In this document: positions 16,145 to 26,560 of the stretch, one piece after another
Layout: each line of letters opens with the position of its first letter
Numbering within the stretch: position 1 is the stretch's first letter
NCBI GenBank assembly: GCA_024343425.1
Contig: BRLC01000005.1
Span: forward strand, 17,845-81,844
Source: Rhizobiaceae bacterium MnEN-MB40S
GTDB taxonomy: Bacteria; Pseudomonadota; Alphaproteobacteria; Rhizobiales; Rhizobiaceae
Reading direction: 5' to 3'
DNA: 64,000 bases
Translations under genes and position numbers: made by a program
The notes under the pieces: generated by a model
Told to the model about the DNA's origin: nothing
The model's input: only the letters and a program-made list of their open reading frames with translations
Database searches by the model: none

Positions 16145-18517
16145 CTATTTCACCGGAAAGGGAATGCGCAGGTTGAGCGTTCCGCCAAAGGACGTTGAGT
16201 CGTCGTTGTAGGCTGCGGTGAACCGGCCCGTCAGGCTGGCCTTGCCGTCGAAGTCGATGGCGAGTTCGGCGCCGCCGGTGAAGAACGTTCCATCGATATC
16301 GCCCGGTCCCGCAAAACTCGTCGATGAGCCGATCGCAGACACCGTGAAGGCGTCGTCGCTGAAGCCGGCGAAGGTCACGCCGGCGAAGGGCTTGAATCGG
16401 ATCGTGTTGCCGCCTGACTGCATTTCGAAGGGCAGGCCGGCTTCCAGCATTCCGAAATAGTAGGCTGAATCCCGTGCGCCGATCGTCGCGCCGTCGAAGC
16501 CTGACACCCGGTAGCTGTCGGCCCAGTTCCAGAGCGCGCCTGCCTGGCCGAGCAGTTCCAGGCCGACATAGCCGCCCATTTCGGACGCCGGGATTTCGTA
16601 TGCGACACCGCCGGTCGCCGACAGGAACGCGCCGTCGCCCGAGCCGCTGCCGGTGCGATAGTCGGGGCTGGACAGGCTTGTTTGTGTCACCCCGCCCAAG
16701 ACAGTGGCGTTCAGCGTGAACCGGTCAGTCGGGAAGTAGAAAGCGCGAACGCCGCCAAAACCGGAGGTCAGGTCTGTGTCGTGTTCGCCGTCGTCAATGC
16801 TTGCGGAATAGGATGCGCCGCCGCCGAACAGGCCGATGCTCCACATGGCGTTGACGGCGTGATCGTAGCCGCCGACGCCGCCTCCGCCGGATGTGTCGTA
16901 GCCGCTGTAAACGGTGGATGATCCGAAATCCGCCGCGCCGCCGAACCCGGTCAGCCAGAAACCGCTTTCTCCGGCTTCAGGGCGGTCGTGATAGAGCGTG
17001 TCGGTCATGTCGAAGAAGAACGAACGCATCAGCGCGTCGCCGCTCTGGAAGGGCGCGGGATCGATCGTCGCGATTTGCGTTGGCGTCACGATCGCCGCAA
17101 AGCCGTTCAGGTCGACGATTTCAGGCGCGGAGACGAAGTTGACAAGCGATGCAACCGGGCTGTCCACGCTGAAGCTGTCCGTGCCGTCCCCGAGGTCCAC
17201 AAGACCGACGATCCGCGAACCGGTCCCGATCTGCAATGCGTCGTCGCCTTCGCCGAGATTGATGGCAACGCCGCCGAATCCCTCGAGATAACCGTAATTG
17301 TAGATGGTTTGCGACTGCGTGTTCAGCGGATCGGTGTTGACCGCATGGTAGCCGATAATGCTGCCGGTGTTCGTGATGGAGGACGGCGCTGCGCCATCTT
17401 CATCGAAATCGACGCCGTCTTGCGAATCGGCGCCGCCATTCTCAACCTCAATCAGGCCGGTGTTCAGCACCACACCGTCGTCGAGGTCGATGCCGTCCTG
17501 CGGGTCGCCGGCGTTGTAGGGAATATAGATCGAGCCGTTGTTTTCGATCCAGGAACCGGTTGCCGTGTGAATGCCGTCGTCAAGGGCGGTGATCGAACCG
17601 TTGTTGATAACGATGGCGCCATCCGCATCGAGGTTTATGCCTTCGTCCGTGGCGTAGATCGCGCCGTTGTTGATCGCCGTGCTGTACAGGTCCGCCTGGA
17701 TGCCGTCGTCAGACGCGGTCAGCGTTCCGTCATTGACGATATAGGCGCCGTCGCCGGCCTTTATTCCGTCCCCGTCATAGGCGGTCACATCGCCCGAATT
17801 GTAGACTTCACCGTTTTCCTCGACCTGAATACCGTCGGAATACCCGATCGCCGCGCCCTCGTTCATGATATAGGCGTCGTTCTCGGCTTTCAGCGCGTCG
17901 CCGTCATAAGCGGTTACGGTTCCCGTGTTGACGATCTCGCCGTCATTTTCAACCTGTATTCCGTCATCGGAACCGGTGGCTGTTCCTTCATTGAGGATGT
18001 ATGCGCCGTCTGCAGCCTTGAGCGCGTCTCCATCGTTCGCGGTTACGGTTCCCTCGTTGATGATCTCGCCGTCATCCTCGATCTGCACGCCGTCGTCCGC
18101 TCCGATGATTTCACCGGTTTCGCTGTTGAGGACGTAGGCGTCGTCGTCGACATTGACGCCGTCTCCATCGCCATCGATGAGCCCGTTGTTGGTTATACTG
18201 GCTTCGTCGCCGCCCTGAACGCCATGTTCCCCGCCGCCGGACAATATGGTTCCGTCATTGGTGAGCGTTCCATTGTCGCCGAACCGAAATCCGCGGTCGC
18301 CGCCGCCGTCCACGACAGCGCCATCCTCGATGATAACCGTCACGTCCTCGACATTTTCGTCAACGAAACCGGTGCTTGGACCGGTGCAGATCACTGTTTG
18401 TCCGTCGGTCGGCGAGGCGGGGTCGCAATCGGCCCGCGCGGCGGATACGGAAATGACGGTCAAAGAGGCGCCACACAGAAGTTGCGCCGCAATTGACGCC
18501 AAGGATCTCGATCTCAT
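16145..18517 (-). CDS. Autotransporter with beta-helical passenger
   Basis: This is a 790-residue type V secreted surface protein. The signal peptide ([23 protein letters not shown]) is followed by a passenger of ~490 residues. The passenger is built from at least nine beta-helix rungs of alternating 21 and 22 residues, each with the pattern DDGI/DGDx...(Y/I)xN(E/N/T)GxxTA. A C-terminal 12-strand barrel domain (~270 residues, from about [13 protein letters not shown]) ends in LRIPFPVK. The start at 18517 is preferred over longer in-frame codons because the signal peptide begins there and GGGGGA precedes it. The passenger is strongly acidic (Asp-rich), suggesting calcium or cation interaction. 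It is divergent from paaG. Confidence 0.87.
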   Translation of the reverse strand: MRSRSLASIAAQLLCGASLTVISVSAARADCDPASPTDGQTVICTGPSTGFVDENVEDVTVIIEDGAVVDGGGDRGFRFGDNGTLTNDGTILSGGGEHGVQGGDEASITNNGLIDGDGDGVNVDDDAYVLNSETGEIIGADDGVQIEDDGEIINEGTVTANDGDALKAADGAYILNEGTATGSDDGIQVENDGEIVNTGTVTAYDGDALKAENDAYIMNEGAAIGYSDGIQVEENGEVYNSGDVTAYDGDGIKAGDGAYIVNDGTLTASDDGIQADLYSTAINNGAIYATDEGINLDADGAIVINNGSITALDDGIHTATGSWIENNGSIYIPYNAGDPQDGIDLDDGVVLNTGLIEVENGGADSQDGVDFDEDGAAPSSITNTGSIIGYHAVNTDPLNTQSQTIYNYGYLEGFGGVAINLGEGDDALQIGTGSRIVGLVDLGDGTDSFSVDSPVASLVNFVSAPEIVDLNGFAAIVTPTQIATIDPAPFQSGDALMRSFFFDMTDTLYHDRPEAGESGFWLTGFGGAADFGSSTVYSGYDTSGGGGVGGYDHAVNAMWSIGLFGGGASYSASIDDGEHDTDLTSGFGGVRAFYFPTDRFTLNATVLGGVTQTSLSSPDYRTGSGSGDGAFLSATGGVAYEIPASEMGGYVGLELLGQAGALWNWADSYRVSGFDGATIGARDSAYYFGMLEAGLPFEMQSGGNTIRFKPFAGVTFAGFSDDAFTVSAIGSSTSFAGPGDIDGTFFTGGAELAIDFDGKASLTGRFTAAYNDDSTSFGGTLNLRIPFPVK

Positions 18518-18669
18518 GTATTCCCCCGAATGCATGTATGATGGAACTGCTGGAACCAGCACAGCTTTTGTAGGGTGGGGACATGACAGTTTTGCGTCAG
18601 TTTTGTTATCGCGAACAGTCTTGCGCGGCGACCAATCCAGCGTTGCGTGAGCACAGGACAAAAGATTCA

Positions 18670-18697
18670 TTGACCGGTCGGTCGGTTTAAGTACTAT
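18670..18697 (+). promoter_or_regulatory. paaG-operon promoter with TetR-type repeat
   Basis: A -35 TTGACC (18670-18675) and a -10 TACTAT (18692-18697) are 16 bases apart, 30 bases upstream of the paaG start. The spacer and -35 contain overlapping CGGTCGGTCGGT repeats (ACCGGTCGGTCGGT, 18673-18686) of the kind bound by TetR-family repressors of CoA-catabolic genes. No TetR gene is adjacent, so the regulator would be encoded elsewhere. Confidence 0.5.
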
Positions 18698-18726
18698 TGT
18701 CCGCGGAGCGTAGGGAGGAGACGCCA

Positions 18727-19512
18727 ATGAGCGATGATTCAGTCAGGGTCGAAAAGCAGGACGGTTATGTCGTGATCACACTCGACAGGCCGGACAAGCT
18801 GAACGCCTTCAATGAAGCCCAGCATGTCAGCCTGAAAGAGGCGCTCATCGAGGCGGAAGAGGATCCGGCGTGCCGCGCAATCCTGCTGACGGGCGCCGGT
18901 CGTGGCTTTTGCGCCGGGCAGGATCTTTCCGAGCGTAATCCCTCCCAGGAGGACATCGATCTCGGCCTGACCATCGACACCTTGTACAATCCTCTCGTCC
19001 GCAGGATCCGGTCGATCGGAAAGCCGGTGATCTGCGCCGTGAACGGCGTCGCGGCCGGGGCAGGGGCGAACATTGCGCTTGCCTGCGATATCGTGCTTGC
19101 CGCACGCTCGGCGAAATTCATTCAGGCGTTTTCACGCATCGGTCTGGTGCCGGACAGCGGCGGAACATGGACCGTGCCGAACCTGATCGGCGAAGCGCGC
19201 GCCAAGGCGATCATGTTCACCGGCGAGCCGGTGACGGCCGATCAGGCGGCGGACTGGGGCATGATCTGGAAGGTCGTGGACGACGAAGACCTCATGGCTC
19301 AGGCCGCAGGTCTCGCAGCCAGTCTCGCAAAAGGCCCGACGCGTAGTCTCGGCCTGATGAAGGGGCTGATCCAGAAGGCCGGCGACAATACACTCGACGC
19401 GCAGCTCGATCTCGAGCGCGATGCGCAGAGGGAAGTCGGACGAGGAACGGACTACGCCGAAGGCGTGCGCGCCTTCATCGAAAAGCGCCCGGCGAAGTTT
19501 ACGGGGCGATAG
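18727..19512 (+). CDS. paaG: 2-(1,2-epoxy-1,2-dihydrophenyl)acetyl-CoA isomerase PaaG
   Basis: This 261-residue enoyl-CoA hydratase/isomerase converts ring-1,2-epoxyphenylacetyl-CoA to the oxepin, the step after the PaaABCE oxygenase. Crotonase features are present: the oxyanion-hole segment GAGRGFCAGQDLSER, then VNGVAAGAGANIALACDIVLA, and the catalytic region IGLVPDSGGTW. The FCAGQDL signature and the aspartate in PDSGG are typical of PaaG. The ATG follows GGGAGG by 7 bases. The paaI stop-start spacing is 3 bases, so the genes form an operon. Confidence 0.95.
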   Translation: MSDDSVRVEKQDGYVVITLDRPDKLNAFNEAQHVSLKEALIEAEEDPACRAILLTGAGRGFCAGQDLSERNPSQEDIDLGLTIDTLYNPLVRRIRSIGKPVICAVNGVAAGAGANIALACDIVLAARSAKFIQAFSRIGLVPDSGGTWTVPNLIGEARAKAIMFTGEPVTADQAADWGMIWKVVDDEDLMAQAAGLAASLAKGPTRSLGLMKGLIQKAGDNTLDAQLDLERDAQREVGRGTDYAEGVRAFIEKRPAKFTGR

Positions 19513-19515
19513 ACC

Positions 19516-19977
19516 ATGTCGATGGATAGCGCGCAGAAGCCGCTTTCGGCGGATGACCTGGCGAAAGCCAGCGCCGAGGCGATGTGGCGCGAGGACCGCG
19601 CCTCGAAGCATATGGGCATGGAGATCATTGATATCGGTCCGGGTCGCGCGACGTTGCGCATGCCGGTGCAGGACCACATGGTCAACGGGCTGGATATCTG
19701 CCACGGCGGTTTCGTCTTTACTCTGGCGGACAGCACGTTCGCTTTCGCCTGCAACAGCTACAACCAGCATACCGTCGCCCAGCATTGCGCGGTTTCGTTC
19801 CTGCAGCCGGCGCGGCGCGGCGAGATGCTGACGGCGGTGGCGAGCGAGGTGCACAGGACCACGCGCAGCGGCATTTACGACATCCGGGTGACGCGGGATG
19901 ACGGGACGGTTGTGGCCGAATTCCGCGGCCACAGCCGGACTATCAAGGGAACGCACGTGCCGGAGGCGGCTGAGTAG
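19516..19977 (+). CDS. paaI: Hydroxyphenylacetyl-CoA thioesterase PaaI
   Basis: This 153-residue hot-dog-fold thioesterase releases CoA from dead-end aryl-CoA intermediates of phenylacetate breakdown. The PaaI signature is clear: GRATLRMPVQDHMVNGLDICHGGFVFTLADSTFAFACNS, with the asparagine, the HGG and the catalytic aspartate of LADSTFA. The start is ATG, 3 bases after paaG. It is the usual companion of paaG and paaK. Confidence 0.95.
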   Translation: MSMDSAQKPLSADDLAKASAEAMWREDRASKHMGMEIIDIGPGRATLRMPVQDHMVNGLDICHGGFVFTLADSTFAFACNSYNQHTVAQHCAVSFLQPARRGEMLTAVASEVHRTTRSGIYDIRVTRDDGTVVAEFRGHSRTIKGTHVPEAAE

Positions 19978-20000
19978 CAGACCGATCGGCGGAGGAGACA

Positions 20001-21314
<1,314 letters not shown>

Positions 21315-21345
21315 TCGCGCAGCCCTTCGCGGCGATAAGTGCGGC

Positions 21346-22248
21346 ATGAACGAGTCCGCGCACAGCCATGTCGAACGATTGATAGACGCCTTTCACGGTC
21401 AGGAGCGCATCCGCGTCTGGTCGCTGGTCATCACGATCTTCGGCGACGCCGTCAATCCGCGCGGCGGCGAGCTCTGGCTCGGCTCTCTGCAGGATTTGAT
21501 GTCCCGTCTGCGCGTCGAACCGAGCGCGCTGCGCGCCGCCATGTCGCGCCTGACCTCCGACGGCTGGCTGCTTCGTATCCGCGAGGGACGCAACAGCTAC
21601 TACCGCCTGGCCGAAGCCGGTCAGGCCGAATTCGCCGAGGCGACGACGCGGATCTATGCGCCCGGTCCCGTGTCCTGGGACGGTCAGTGGACGATCATCC
21701 TGTCGAATGGCCCAAACGACCGGAAGCGCGAGGCGCGACGCTCGGCGTTGCAATCCGCCGGTTTCGGCGCCCTGTCGCGCGGTCTGTTCCTGCGTCCCTC
21801 GGACGGCGCGGAATCCATCGCGGCGCAACCGCACGAGTTCATCTTCTCGGCGCGCCTTCGTGAGGATTCCAATGTCGGCGCCTTGATCGAAAATGCCTGG
21901 TCGGAGGTCGACGCGCAGCGCTCCTATGCGTCCTTTGCGCAGGAATTTCGCCCGCTCGACGATGCGTTGCGCGTGAAGAACGATCTGGATCCCTTGTCAT
22001 CCATGGCGGCCCGTACGCTGTTGATCCATGCATTCCGCCGCGCCGCCCTGCGCGATCCCAACCTGCCGCCGGAACTGACGCCGGACGCCTGGAAGGCGGA
22101 TGAAGCACGCCGGATCGCGTCGTCCATCTACAGCGCCATCGCCGGGGCAAGCGAACGCTGGCTCGACGAGTGCAAACGATCCGGCGACAGGACGCTCGAA
22201 CCGCCTGCAATTGATATCAGTCGCAGATTTCGCGCGCCGTCCACGTGA
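21346..22248 (+). CDS. paaX: Phenylacetate repressor PaaX
   Basis: This 300-residue GntR-like repressor is released by phenylacetyl-CoA. The N-terminal winged helix ([38 protein letters not shown]) is followed by the PaaX core with [27 protein letters not shown] and the C-terminal conserved region. An in-frame extension upstream overlaps paaK, so the ATG at 21346 is preferred. It immediately precedes the paaA promoter, where a GTTACGA / TCGTAAC inverted repeat is its likely operator. Confidence 0.94.
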   Translation: MNESAHSHVERLIDAFHGQERIRVWSLVITIFGDAVNPRGGELWLGSLQDLMSRLRVEPSALRAAMSRLTSDGWLLRIREGRNSYYRLAEAGQAEFAEATTRIYAPGPVSWDGQWTIILSNGPNDRKREARRSALQSAGFGALSRGLFLRPSDGAESIAAQPHEFIFSARLREDSNVGALIENAWSEVDAQRSYASFAQEFRPLDDALRVKNDLDPLSSMAARTLLIHAFRRAALRDPNLPPELTPDAWKADEARRIASSIYSAIAGASERWLDECKRSGDRTLEPPAIDISRRFRAPST

Positions 22249-22251
22249 TTC

Positions 22252-22295
22252 GTTACGATAATACCATTGAATTATTCTATTTCGTAACATATAAT
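22252..22295 (+). promoter_or_regulatory. paaA-operon promoter with PaaX-type operator
   Basis: A near-consensus promoter (-35 TTGAAT at 22267-22272, 17-base spacer, -10 TATAAT at 22290-22295) is framed by the inverted repeat GTTACGA (22252-22258) / TCGTAAC (22282-22288). The arms are 30 bases apart, three helical turns; the right arm falls in the spacer, the left one just upstream of -35. A dimeric repressor bound here would block RNA polymerase. PaaX, encoded directly upstream, is the obvious candidate. Confidence 0.75.
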
Positions 22296-22322
22296 GGGAG
22301 CGAGGATGAGGAGCACGCTTCC

Positions 22323-23318
22323 ATGTATTCGCAGGGATTGATTGGCGCCGACGGCCGTACCGACGAAGACGAAGCCTTTCTGGCGGCGTTTCAGGAGCGC
22401 ATCGACGCCGAACTGAAGATCGAACCGAACGATCCGATGCCGGAAGGCTATCGCAAGACGCTGGTTCGACAGATTTCACAGCACGCGCATTCAGAAATCA
22501 TCGGCATGCAGCCGGAAGGCAACTGGATCACGCGTGCGCCGACGCTGCGCCGCAAGGCGGCGCTGCTCGCCAAGGTGCAGGACGAGGGCGGTCACGGGCT
22601 CTATCTCTATTCGGCGGCCGAAACGCTCGGCGTCAGCCGCGAGGAGATGACGGATCAGCTTCTGTCGGGCGCCGCGAAATATTCCTCCATCTTCAACTAC
22701 CCGACGTTGACCTGGGGTGATATCGGCGCAATCGGCTGGCTGGTCGACGGCGCAGCCATCATGAACCAGATTCCCCTGTGCCGGTGCTCGTACGGCCCCT
22801 ATGCGCGGGCCATGATCCGCGTCTGCAAGGAGGAAAGCTTCCATCAGCGTCAGGGTTACGAGATCATGATGACGCTCGCCCGCGGCTCGGACGAGCAGAA
22901 GGCCATGGCCCAGGACGCGCTCGACCGCTACTGGTGGCCGTCGCTGATGATGTTCGGACCGTCCGAAGGAAGCTCCGTTCATTCCAGCCAATCCATGGCC
23001 TGGAAGATCAAGCGGTTCACCAATGACGAACTGCGCGACAAGTTCATCAACGCCACCGTGCCGCAGGCTAAGTATCTCGGTCTCACCGTGCCGGATCCCG
23101 ACCTCAAGTGGAACGAGGAACGGCAGAGCTATGATCACGGCGAGATCGACTGGGACGAGTTCTGGCGGGTCGTGAAGGGCGATGGTCCCTGCAATCGCGA
23201 AAGGCTTCGCAATCGCAACCGCGTCCACGACGAAGGCGCATGGGTGCGCGAAGCCGCGCTTGCGCACGCCGAAAAGCGCCGGGAGCGGGCCGAAGCCGCA
23301 AAGATCGCCGCGGAATAG
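22323..23318 (+). CDS. paaA: 1,2-phenylacetyl-CoA epoxidase catalytic subunit PaaA
   Basis: This 331-residue ferritin-like di-iron subunit inserts oxygen into phenylacetyl-CoA to form the ring epoxide. Iron-ligand clusters are visible in [17 protein letters not shown] and [14 protein letters not shown]; the conserved [10 protein letters not shown] and [12 protein letters not shown] segments are also present. The ATG at 22323 was chosen because the family N-terminus (MYSQGLIG) begins there; an upstream extension crosses the promoter. It is followed by a DUF3291 gene instead of paaB. Confidence 0.97.
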   Translation: MYSQGLIGADGRTDEDEAFLAAFQERIDAELKIEPNDPMPEGYRKTLVRQISQHAHSEIIGMQPEGNWITRAPTLRRKAALLAKVQDEGGHGLYLYSAAETLGVSREEMTDQLLSGAAKYSSIFNYPTLTWGDIGAIGWLVDGAAIMNQIPLCRCSYGPYARAMIRVCKEESFHQRQGYEIMMTLARGSDEQKAMAQDALDRYWWPSLMMFGPSEGSSVHSSQSMAWKIKRFTNDELRDKFINATVPQAKYLGLTVPDPDLKWNEERQSYDHGEIDWDEFWRVVKGDGPCNRERLRNRNRVHDEGAWVREAALAHAEKRRERAEAAKIAAE

Positions 23319-23328
23319 GAGTGCGATC

Positions 23329-23784
23329 ATGCATCTGGCTGAACTGAATATCGGCAGAACCCGATACGATCTCGACGATCCGCGTATGGCGGATTTCGTC
23401 AACAGACTTGATGTCGTCAATGCGCTAGCCGAACGCAGCAAGGGGTTCGTCTGGCGCCTGACCGACGAAGCGGGCGAAACCGTTGCGCTGGAAAACGATC
23501 CGCATGTGATCGTCAATCTTTCCGTCTGGGAAACGGCGGAGGACCTTGAGCACTTCGTCTGGAACACGGTGCATCGCAAGGTCTATGGCCGTCGCGGCGA
23601 GTGGTTCGAGACCATGGGCAAGGCCCACTTCGTGATGTGGCGTATCGAGGAAGGCTCTGTGCCGACGGTGACAGAGGCGATGGCCCGTCTTGAACATCTG
23701 CGGCGCCACGGCCCGAGCGATCACGCCTTCGGATGGGAAGGCCTGCCCAATCTCAAGACCTGGTTTGAAAAACGCTGCGCATAG
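23329..23784 (+). CDS. DUF3291 protein inside the paa operon
   Basis: This 151-residue cytosolic protein is of unknown function. It begins MHLAELNIGRTRYDLDDPRM, and has the ferredoxin-like ABM-type core of DUF3291 (IVNLSVWETAEDLEHFVW, then WFETMGKAHFVMWRI) and a tail with GPSDHAFGW. Two histidine/tryptophan-rich conserved segments suggest ligand or heme-type binding, as in antibiotic biosynthesis monooxygenase folds. It sits 10 bases after paaA and 3 bases before paaB, so it is translated with the epoxidase. An accessory role in oxygenase assembly, or removal of a by-product, is inferred from position only. Confidence 0.85.
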   Translation: MHLAELNIGRTRYDLDDPRMADFVNRLDVVNALAERSKGFVWRLTDEAGETVALENDPHVIVNLSVWETAEDLEHFVWNTVHRKVYGRRGEWFETMGKAHFVMWRIEEGSVPTVTEAMARLEHLRRHGPSDHAFGWEGLPNLKTWFEKRCA

Positions 23785-23787
23785 GAA

Positions 23788-24078
23788 ATGACGATGACCG
23801 AAACGACGCCACTTTGGGAAGTCTTCATCAGGGCGAGGAACGGCCTCAACCACAAACACGCCGGTTCGCTGCACGCGGCCGATGCGGAACTGGCGCTGCA
23901 AGCCGCCCGCGACGTCTATACCCGTCGCGGCGAGGGCCAGAGCATCTGGGTTGTGCGCTCCAGCGACATCGTCGCTTCCGACCCTCAGGACAAGGACATG
24001 ATGTTCGAGCCGACGGCGACGAAGATTTATCGGCATCCCACCTTCTATGAAATTCCCGACGAAGTGGGCAACATGTGA
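23788..24078 (+). CDS. paaB: Phenylacetyl-CoA epoxidase subunit PaaB
   Basis: This 96-residue small subunit bridges two PaaAC heterodimers in the epoxidase. The family pattern PLWEVFIRARNGLNHKHAGS, then AARDVYTRRGEG and SIWVVRSSDI is complete. The start is ATG (23788, with a second ATG at 23794). It overlaps paaC by one base (TGATG). Confidence 0.95.
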   Translation: MTMTETTPLWEVFIRARNGLNHKHAGSLHAADAELALQAARDVYTRRGEGQSIWVVRSSDIVASDPQDKDMMFEPTATKIYRHPTFYEIPDEVGNM

Positions 24079-24830
24079 TGTCTGACGACTTGTTCCGGTA
24101 TGTGCTGAGACTTGCCGACGATCACCTGATCCTCGGCCAGCGGTTGGGCGAATGGTGCGGCAAGGCGCCAAGCCTTGAGGAGGATCTTGCGCTCGCCAAT
24201 ATCGGCCTTGACTGTCTCGGTCAGGCGAGGGCGCTTTATGCCTATGCCGGAAAGATCGAAGGCAAGGGCCGTGACGAGGATGATCTGGCTTTCCTGCGTC
24301 CGGAGCGCGAATACTGCAACGCTCTTCTGGTGGAGCAACCCAACCGCGACTTTGCCTGGGCGATCGCTCGACAGTTCTATTTTTCCGCGTACATGCTGCC
24401 GTTCTGGCGCGCCATGGCGAAATCAACCGACGACGATTTGCGCGCAATCGCCGCCAAGGCCGAGAAGGAAGTCGCCTACCATCTGCGCCATTCCGCAGAG
24501 TGGGTCATTCGTCTGGGCGACGGCACGGAAGAGAGCCGGCGGCGCATGATTGAGGCGCTGGAAGAACTCTTCATCTACACTGGCGAACTCTTCGAGATGG
24601 ACGCCGTCGCCCACGCGATGGTCTCCGAGGGCGTCGGCGTCGACGCATCGGCTCTGCGCGACGAATGGCGGCGCACGGTTGACGGCGTGCTTGCCGAAGC
24701 GCATCTCACAGCGCCCGAGGCGGCTTATGACCAGTCTGGCGGGCGGGAAGGGCGCCATACCGAGCACCTCGGGCATCTCCTGAGCGAACTGCAATACATG
24801 CAGCGCGCCTATCCCGGGCTGGAATGGTGA
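24078..24830 (+). CDS. paaC: Phenylacetyl-CoA epoxidase structural subunit PaaC
   Basis: This 250-residue ferritin-like subunit lacks a full di-iron site and supports PaaA. It is recognised from the N-terminus DDHLILGQRLGEWCGKAP, LANIGLDCLGQARALY, and AYHLRHSAEWVIRLGDGTEES. The ATG at 24078 shares its A with the paaB stop; a GTG one codon earlier is a weaker alternative. Confidence 0.95.
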   Translation: MSDDLFRYVLRLADDHLILGQRLGEWCGKAPSLEEDLALANIGLDCLGQARALYAYAGKIEGKGRDEDDLAFLRPEREYCNALLVEQPNRDFAWAIARQFYFSAYMLPFWRAMAKSTDDDLRAIAAKAEKEVAYHLRHSAEWVIRLGDGTEESRRRMIEALEELFIYTGELFEMDAVAHAMVSEGVGVDASALRDEWRRTVDGVLAEAHLTAPEAAYDQSGGREGRHTEHLGHLLSELQYMQRAYPGLEW

Positions 24831-24837
24831 GGATGCT

Positions 24838-25359
24838 ATGGGCGTTGTCGTCGCAGATGCGCTGAACCCGTCGAATGTCCGCTCTCGTCGAGCATGGGAC
24901 GTGGCGGCGGCTGTGCCTGATCCTGAAATTCCGGTCGTCACCCTGGCCGATCTCGGGATCCTGCGCAGCGTCGAATGTGACGACGACGGCGCCGTCACAG
25001 CCAGGGTCACGCCGACCTATTCCGGATGTCCAGCCACGCAGCTGATCGAGCAGATGGTTCTGGAGGCGCTGAAGAGGGACGGTTTCGACAACGTGCGGGT
25101 GGAAAGCGTGATGAGCCCCGCCTGGACGACAGATTGGATTTCTGCGGAAGGCCGCGAGAAGCTGCGCGACTTCGGCATCGCGCCGCCCGTGAAGGCGTCC
25201 AATTCCATACGCGCCCTGTTCGGCGAAACCGCGGTCAGTTGCCCCTTGTGCGGTTCGGAAGACACCGAGCGCATCAGCGAGTTCGGTTCGACGCCCTGCA
25301 AGGCGCTTTACCGGTGCCGAACGTGCCTTGAGCCGTTCGACTATTTCAAATGCCTTTGA
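24838..25359 (+). CDS. paaD: Phenylacetate degradation protein PaaD (MIP18/Fe-S assembly type)
   Basis: This 173-residue protein is thought to help mature the epoxidase metal or Fe-S centres. The N-terminal MIP18 domain has DPEIPVVTLADLGILR and YSGCPATQLIEQ with its conserved cysteine. The C-terminus has a zinc-type four-cysteine cluster (CPLCG ... CRTC). It lies 7 bases after paaC and 10 bases before paaE. Confidence 0.95.
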   Translation: MGVVVADALNPSNVRSRRAWDVAAAVPDPEIPVVTLADLGILRSVECDDDGAVTARVTPTYSGCPATQLIEQMVLEALKRDGFDNVRVESVMSPAWTTDWISAEGREKLRDFGIAPPVKASNSIRALFGETAVSCPLCGSEDTERISEFGSTPCKALYRCRTCLEPFDYFKCL

Positions 25360-25369
25360 GGATCAGGCG

Positions 25370-26455
25370 ATGGCGCAGTTTTACCCGTTGAAGATCAAGC
25401 ATATCGTTCGCGAAACGCCCGACGCCGTCTCCGTCAGTTTTGACGTGCCGGAGGAGGCCAGGGAGCGTTTTGTGTTCGTGCCTGGCCAATATCTCACGCT
25501 CCGCGCCAAGATTGCGAATGAGGATCTGCGCAGAACCTATTCTATTTGCAGCGGAATCGATGATGGTGATCTGCGCGTGGCCATCAAGCGCGTGGATGGC
25601 GGCGTGTTCTCCGGCTTCGCCAATGACAATCTCGAAGTGGGCATGGAGATCGATGTGATGCCCCCGCTGGGGCGCTTCACGAACGCGGCTGATCCGACCG
25701 CACGCAACGACTATGTGGCCTTCGCGGCGGGGTCCGGCGTCACGCCGGTGTTTTCGATCGTCAAATCCGTGTTGTCCCGTGAACCCGCCAGCACCTTCAC
25801 GCTGTTCTATGGAAATCGCGACCGCAATTCGGTGATTTTCCGCGAGGAACTCGAGGACCTGAAAGACCGATTCATCGACCGCTTCACCCTTGTGCATGTT
25901 CTGAGCCGTGAGGCGCAGGACGTCGACATTCTGCACGGTCGCATCGATGCGGACCGGATTCGTAAATTCGCGGAGAACAAGCTGTTCGATCCGCGGTCAG
26001 CATCGAAAGTCTTTCTGTGCGGTCCTGGCGAGATGATCGACGACGCGCGTCGGGTGCTGGAAGATCTGGGCGTGGAGTCGGATCGCATCCGGTTCGAGTT
26101 GTTCACCCCGGCCGATGGAGGCGCCGCAGCGAAAAAGGGCGTCGTTCCTTCGCCATCTGCAGCGCACGGCAAGGGCGTGTCGGTCGAAGCCGTAATGGAC
26201 GGCGTGCGGTCAACGTTTTCGATGGAGGGCGCCGACGGCAATGTCATCGACGCCGCGCATCGTCAGGGCATAGAACTGCCCTATTCCTGCAAGGGCGGCA
26301 TGTGCTGCACCTGCCGGTGCAAGCTGGTCGAAGGCAAGGTCGAGATGGCCGAAAACTATTCCCTGGAGCCTTGGGAACTCGACGCCGGCTACATCCTGTC
26401 CTGTCAGGCCCGTCCGCTGACCGAGAAAGTCGTGCTCGATTTTGACGACGTGTGA
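25370..26455 (+). CDS. paaE: Phenylacetyl-CoA epoxidase reductase PaaE
   Basis: This 361-residue reductase feeds electrons from NADPH to PaaABC. It has an FAD domain (RRTYSICSG), an NAD(P) domain (AAGSGVTPVFSIVKSVL, then VFLCGPGEMI) and a C-terminal [2Fe-2S] ferredoxin domain with the cysteines of YSCKGGMCCTCRCKL and LSCQA. The ATG at 25370 is preferred over an upstream in-frame start that overlaps paaD. It is the last paa gene here. paaF, paaH, paaJ and paaZ are not in the window, so the lower pathway must be elsewhere. Confidence 0.96.
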   Translation: MAQFYPLKIKHIVRETPDAVSVSFDVPEEARERFVFVPGQYLTLRAKIANEDLRRTYSICSGIDDGDLRVAIKRVDGGVFSGFANDNLEVGMEIDVMPPLGRFTNAADPTARNDYVAFAAGSGVTPVFSIVKSVLSREPASTFTLFYGNRDRNSVIFREELEDLKDRFIDRFTLVHVLSREAQDVDILHGRIDADRIRKFAENKLFDPRSASKVFLCGPGEMIDDARRVLEDLGVESDRIRFELFTPADGGAAAKKGVVPSPSAAHGKGVSVEAVMDGVRSTFSMEGADGNVIDAAHRQGIELPYSCKGGMCCTCRCKLVEGKVEMAENYSLEPWELDAGYILSCQARPLTEKVVLDFDDV

Positions 26456-26499
26456 TCCGTGCGGCCTTTTGTGCAATCAATAGAGGAAAATATCTGTCA

Positions 26500-26516
26500 T
26501 TCAGCCTAAGGCTGAA
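26500..26516. promoter_or_regulatory. Inverted repeat TTCAGCC-TAA-GGCTGAA
   Basis: A perfect 7-bp inverted repeat with a 3-base spacer lies between paaE and the small secreted-protein gene, 45 bases before its start codon. It could be an operator or the end of the paa transcript; there is no T-run. The half-site resembles that of the palindrome at 46519. Confidence 0.4.
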
Positions 26517-26560
26517 CTAGTCTCCGCGGTGGTCATAAACCCAGTGGAGTCCACGCAGAA

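Noticed and set aside
16988..18496. 502-residue plus-strand ORF opposite the autotransporter
   Set aside because: Its regularity mirrors the repeat structure of the autotransporter passenger on the other strand.
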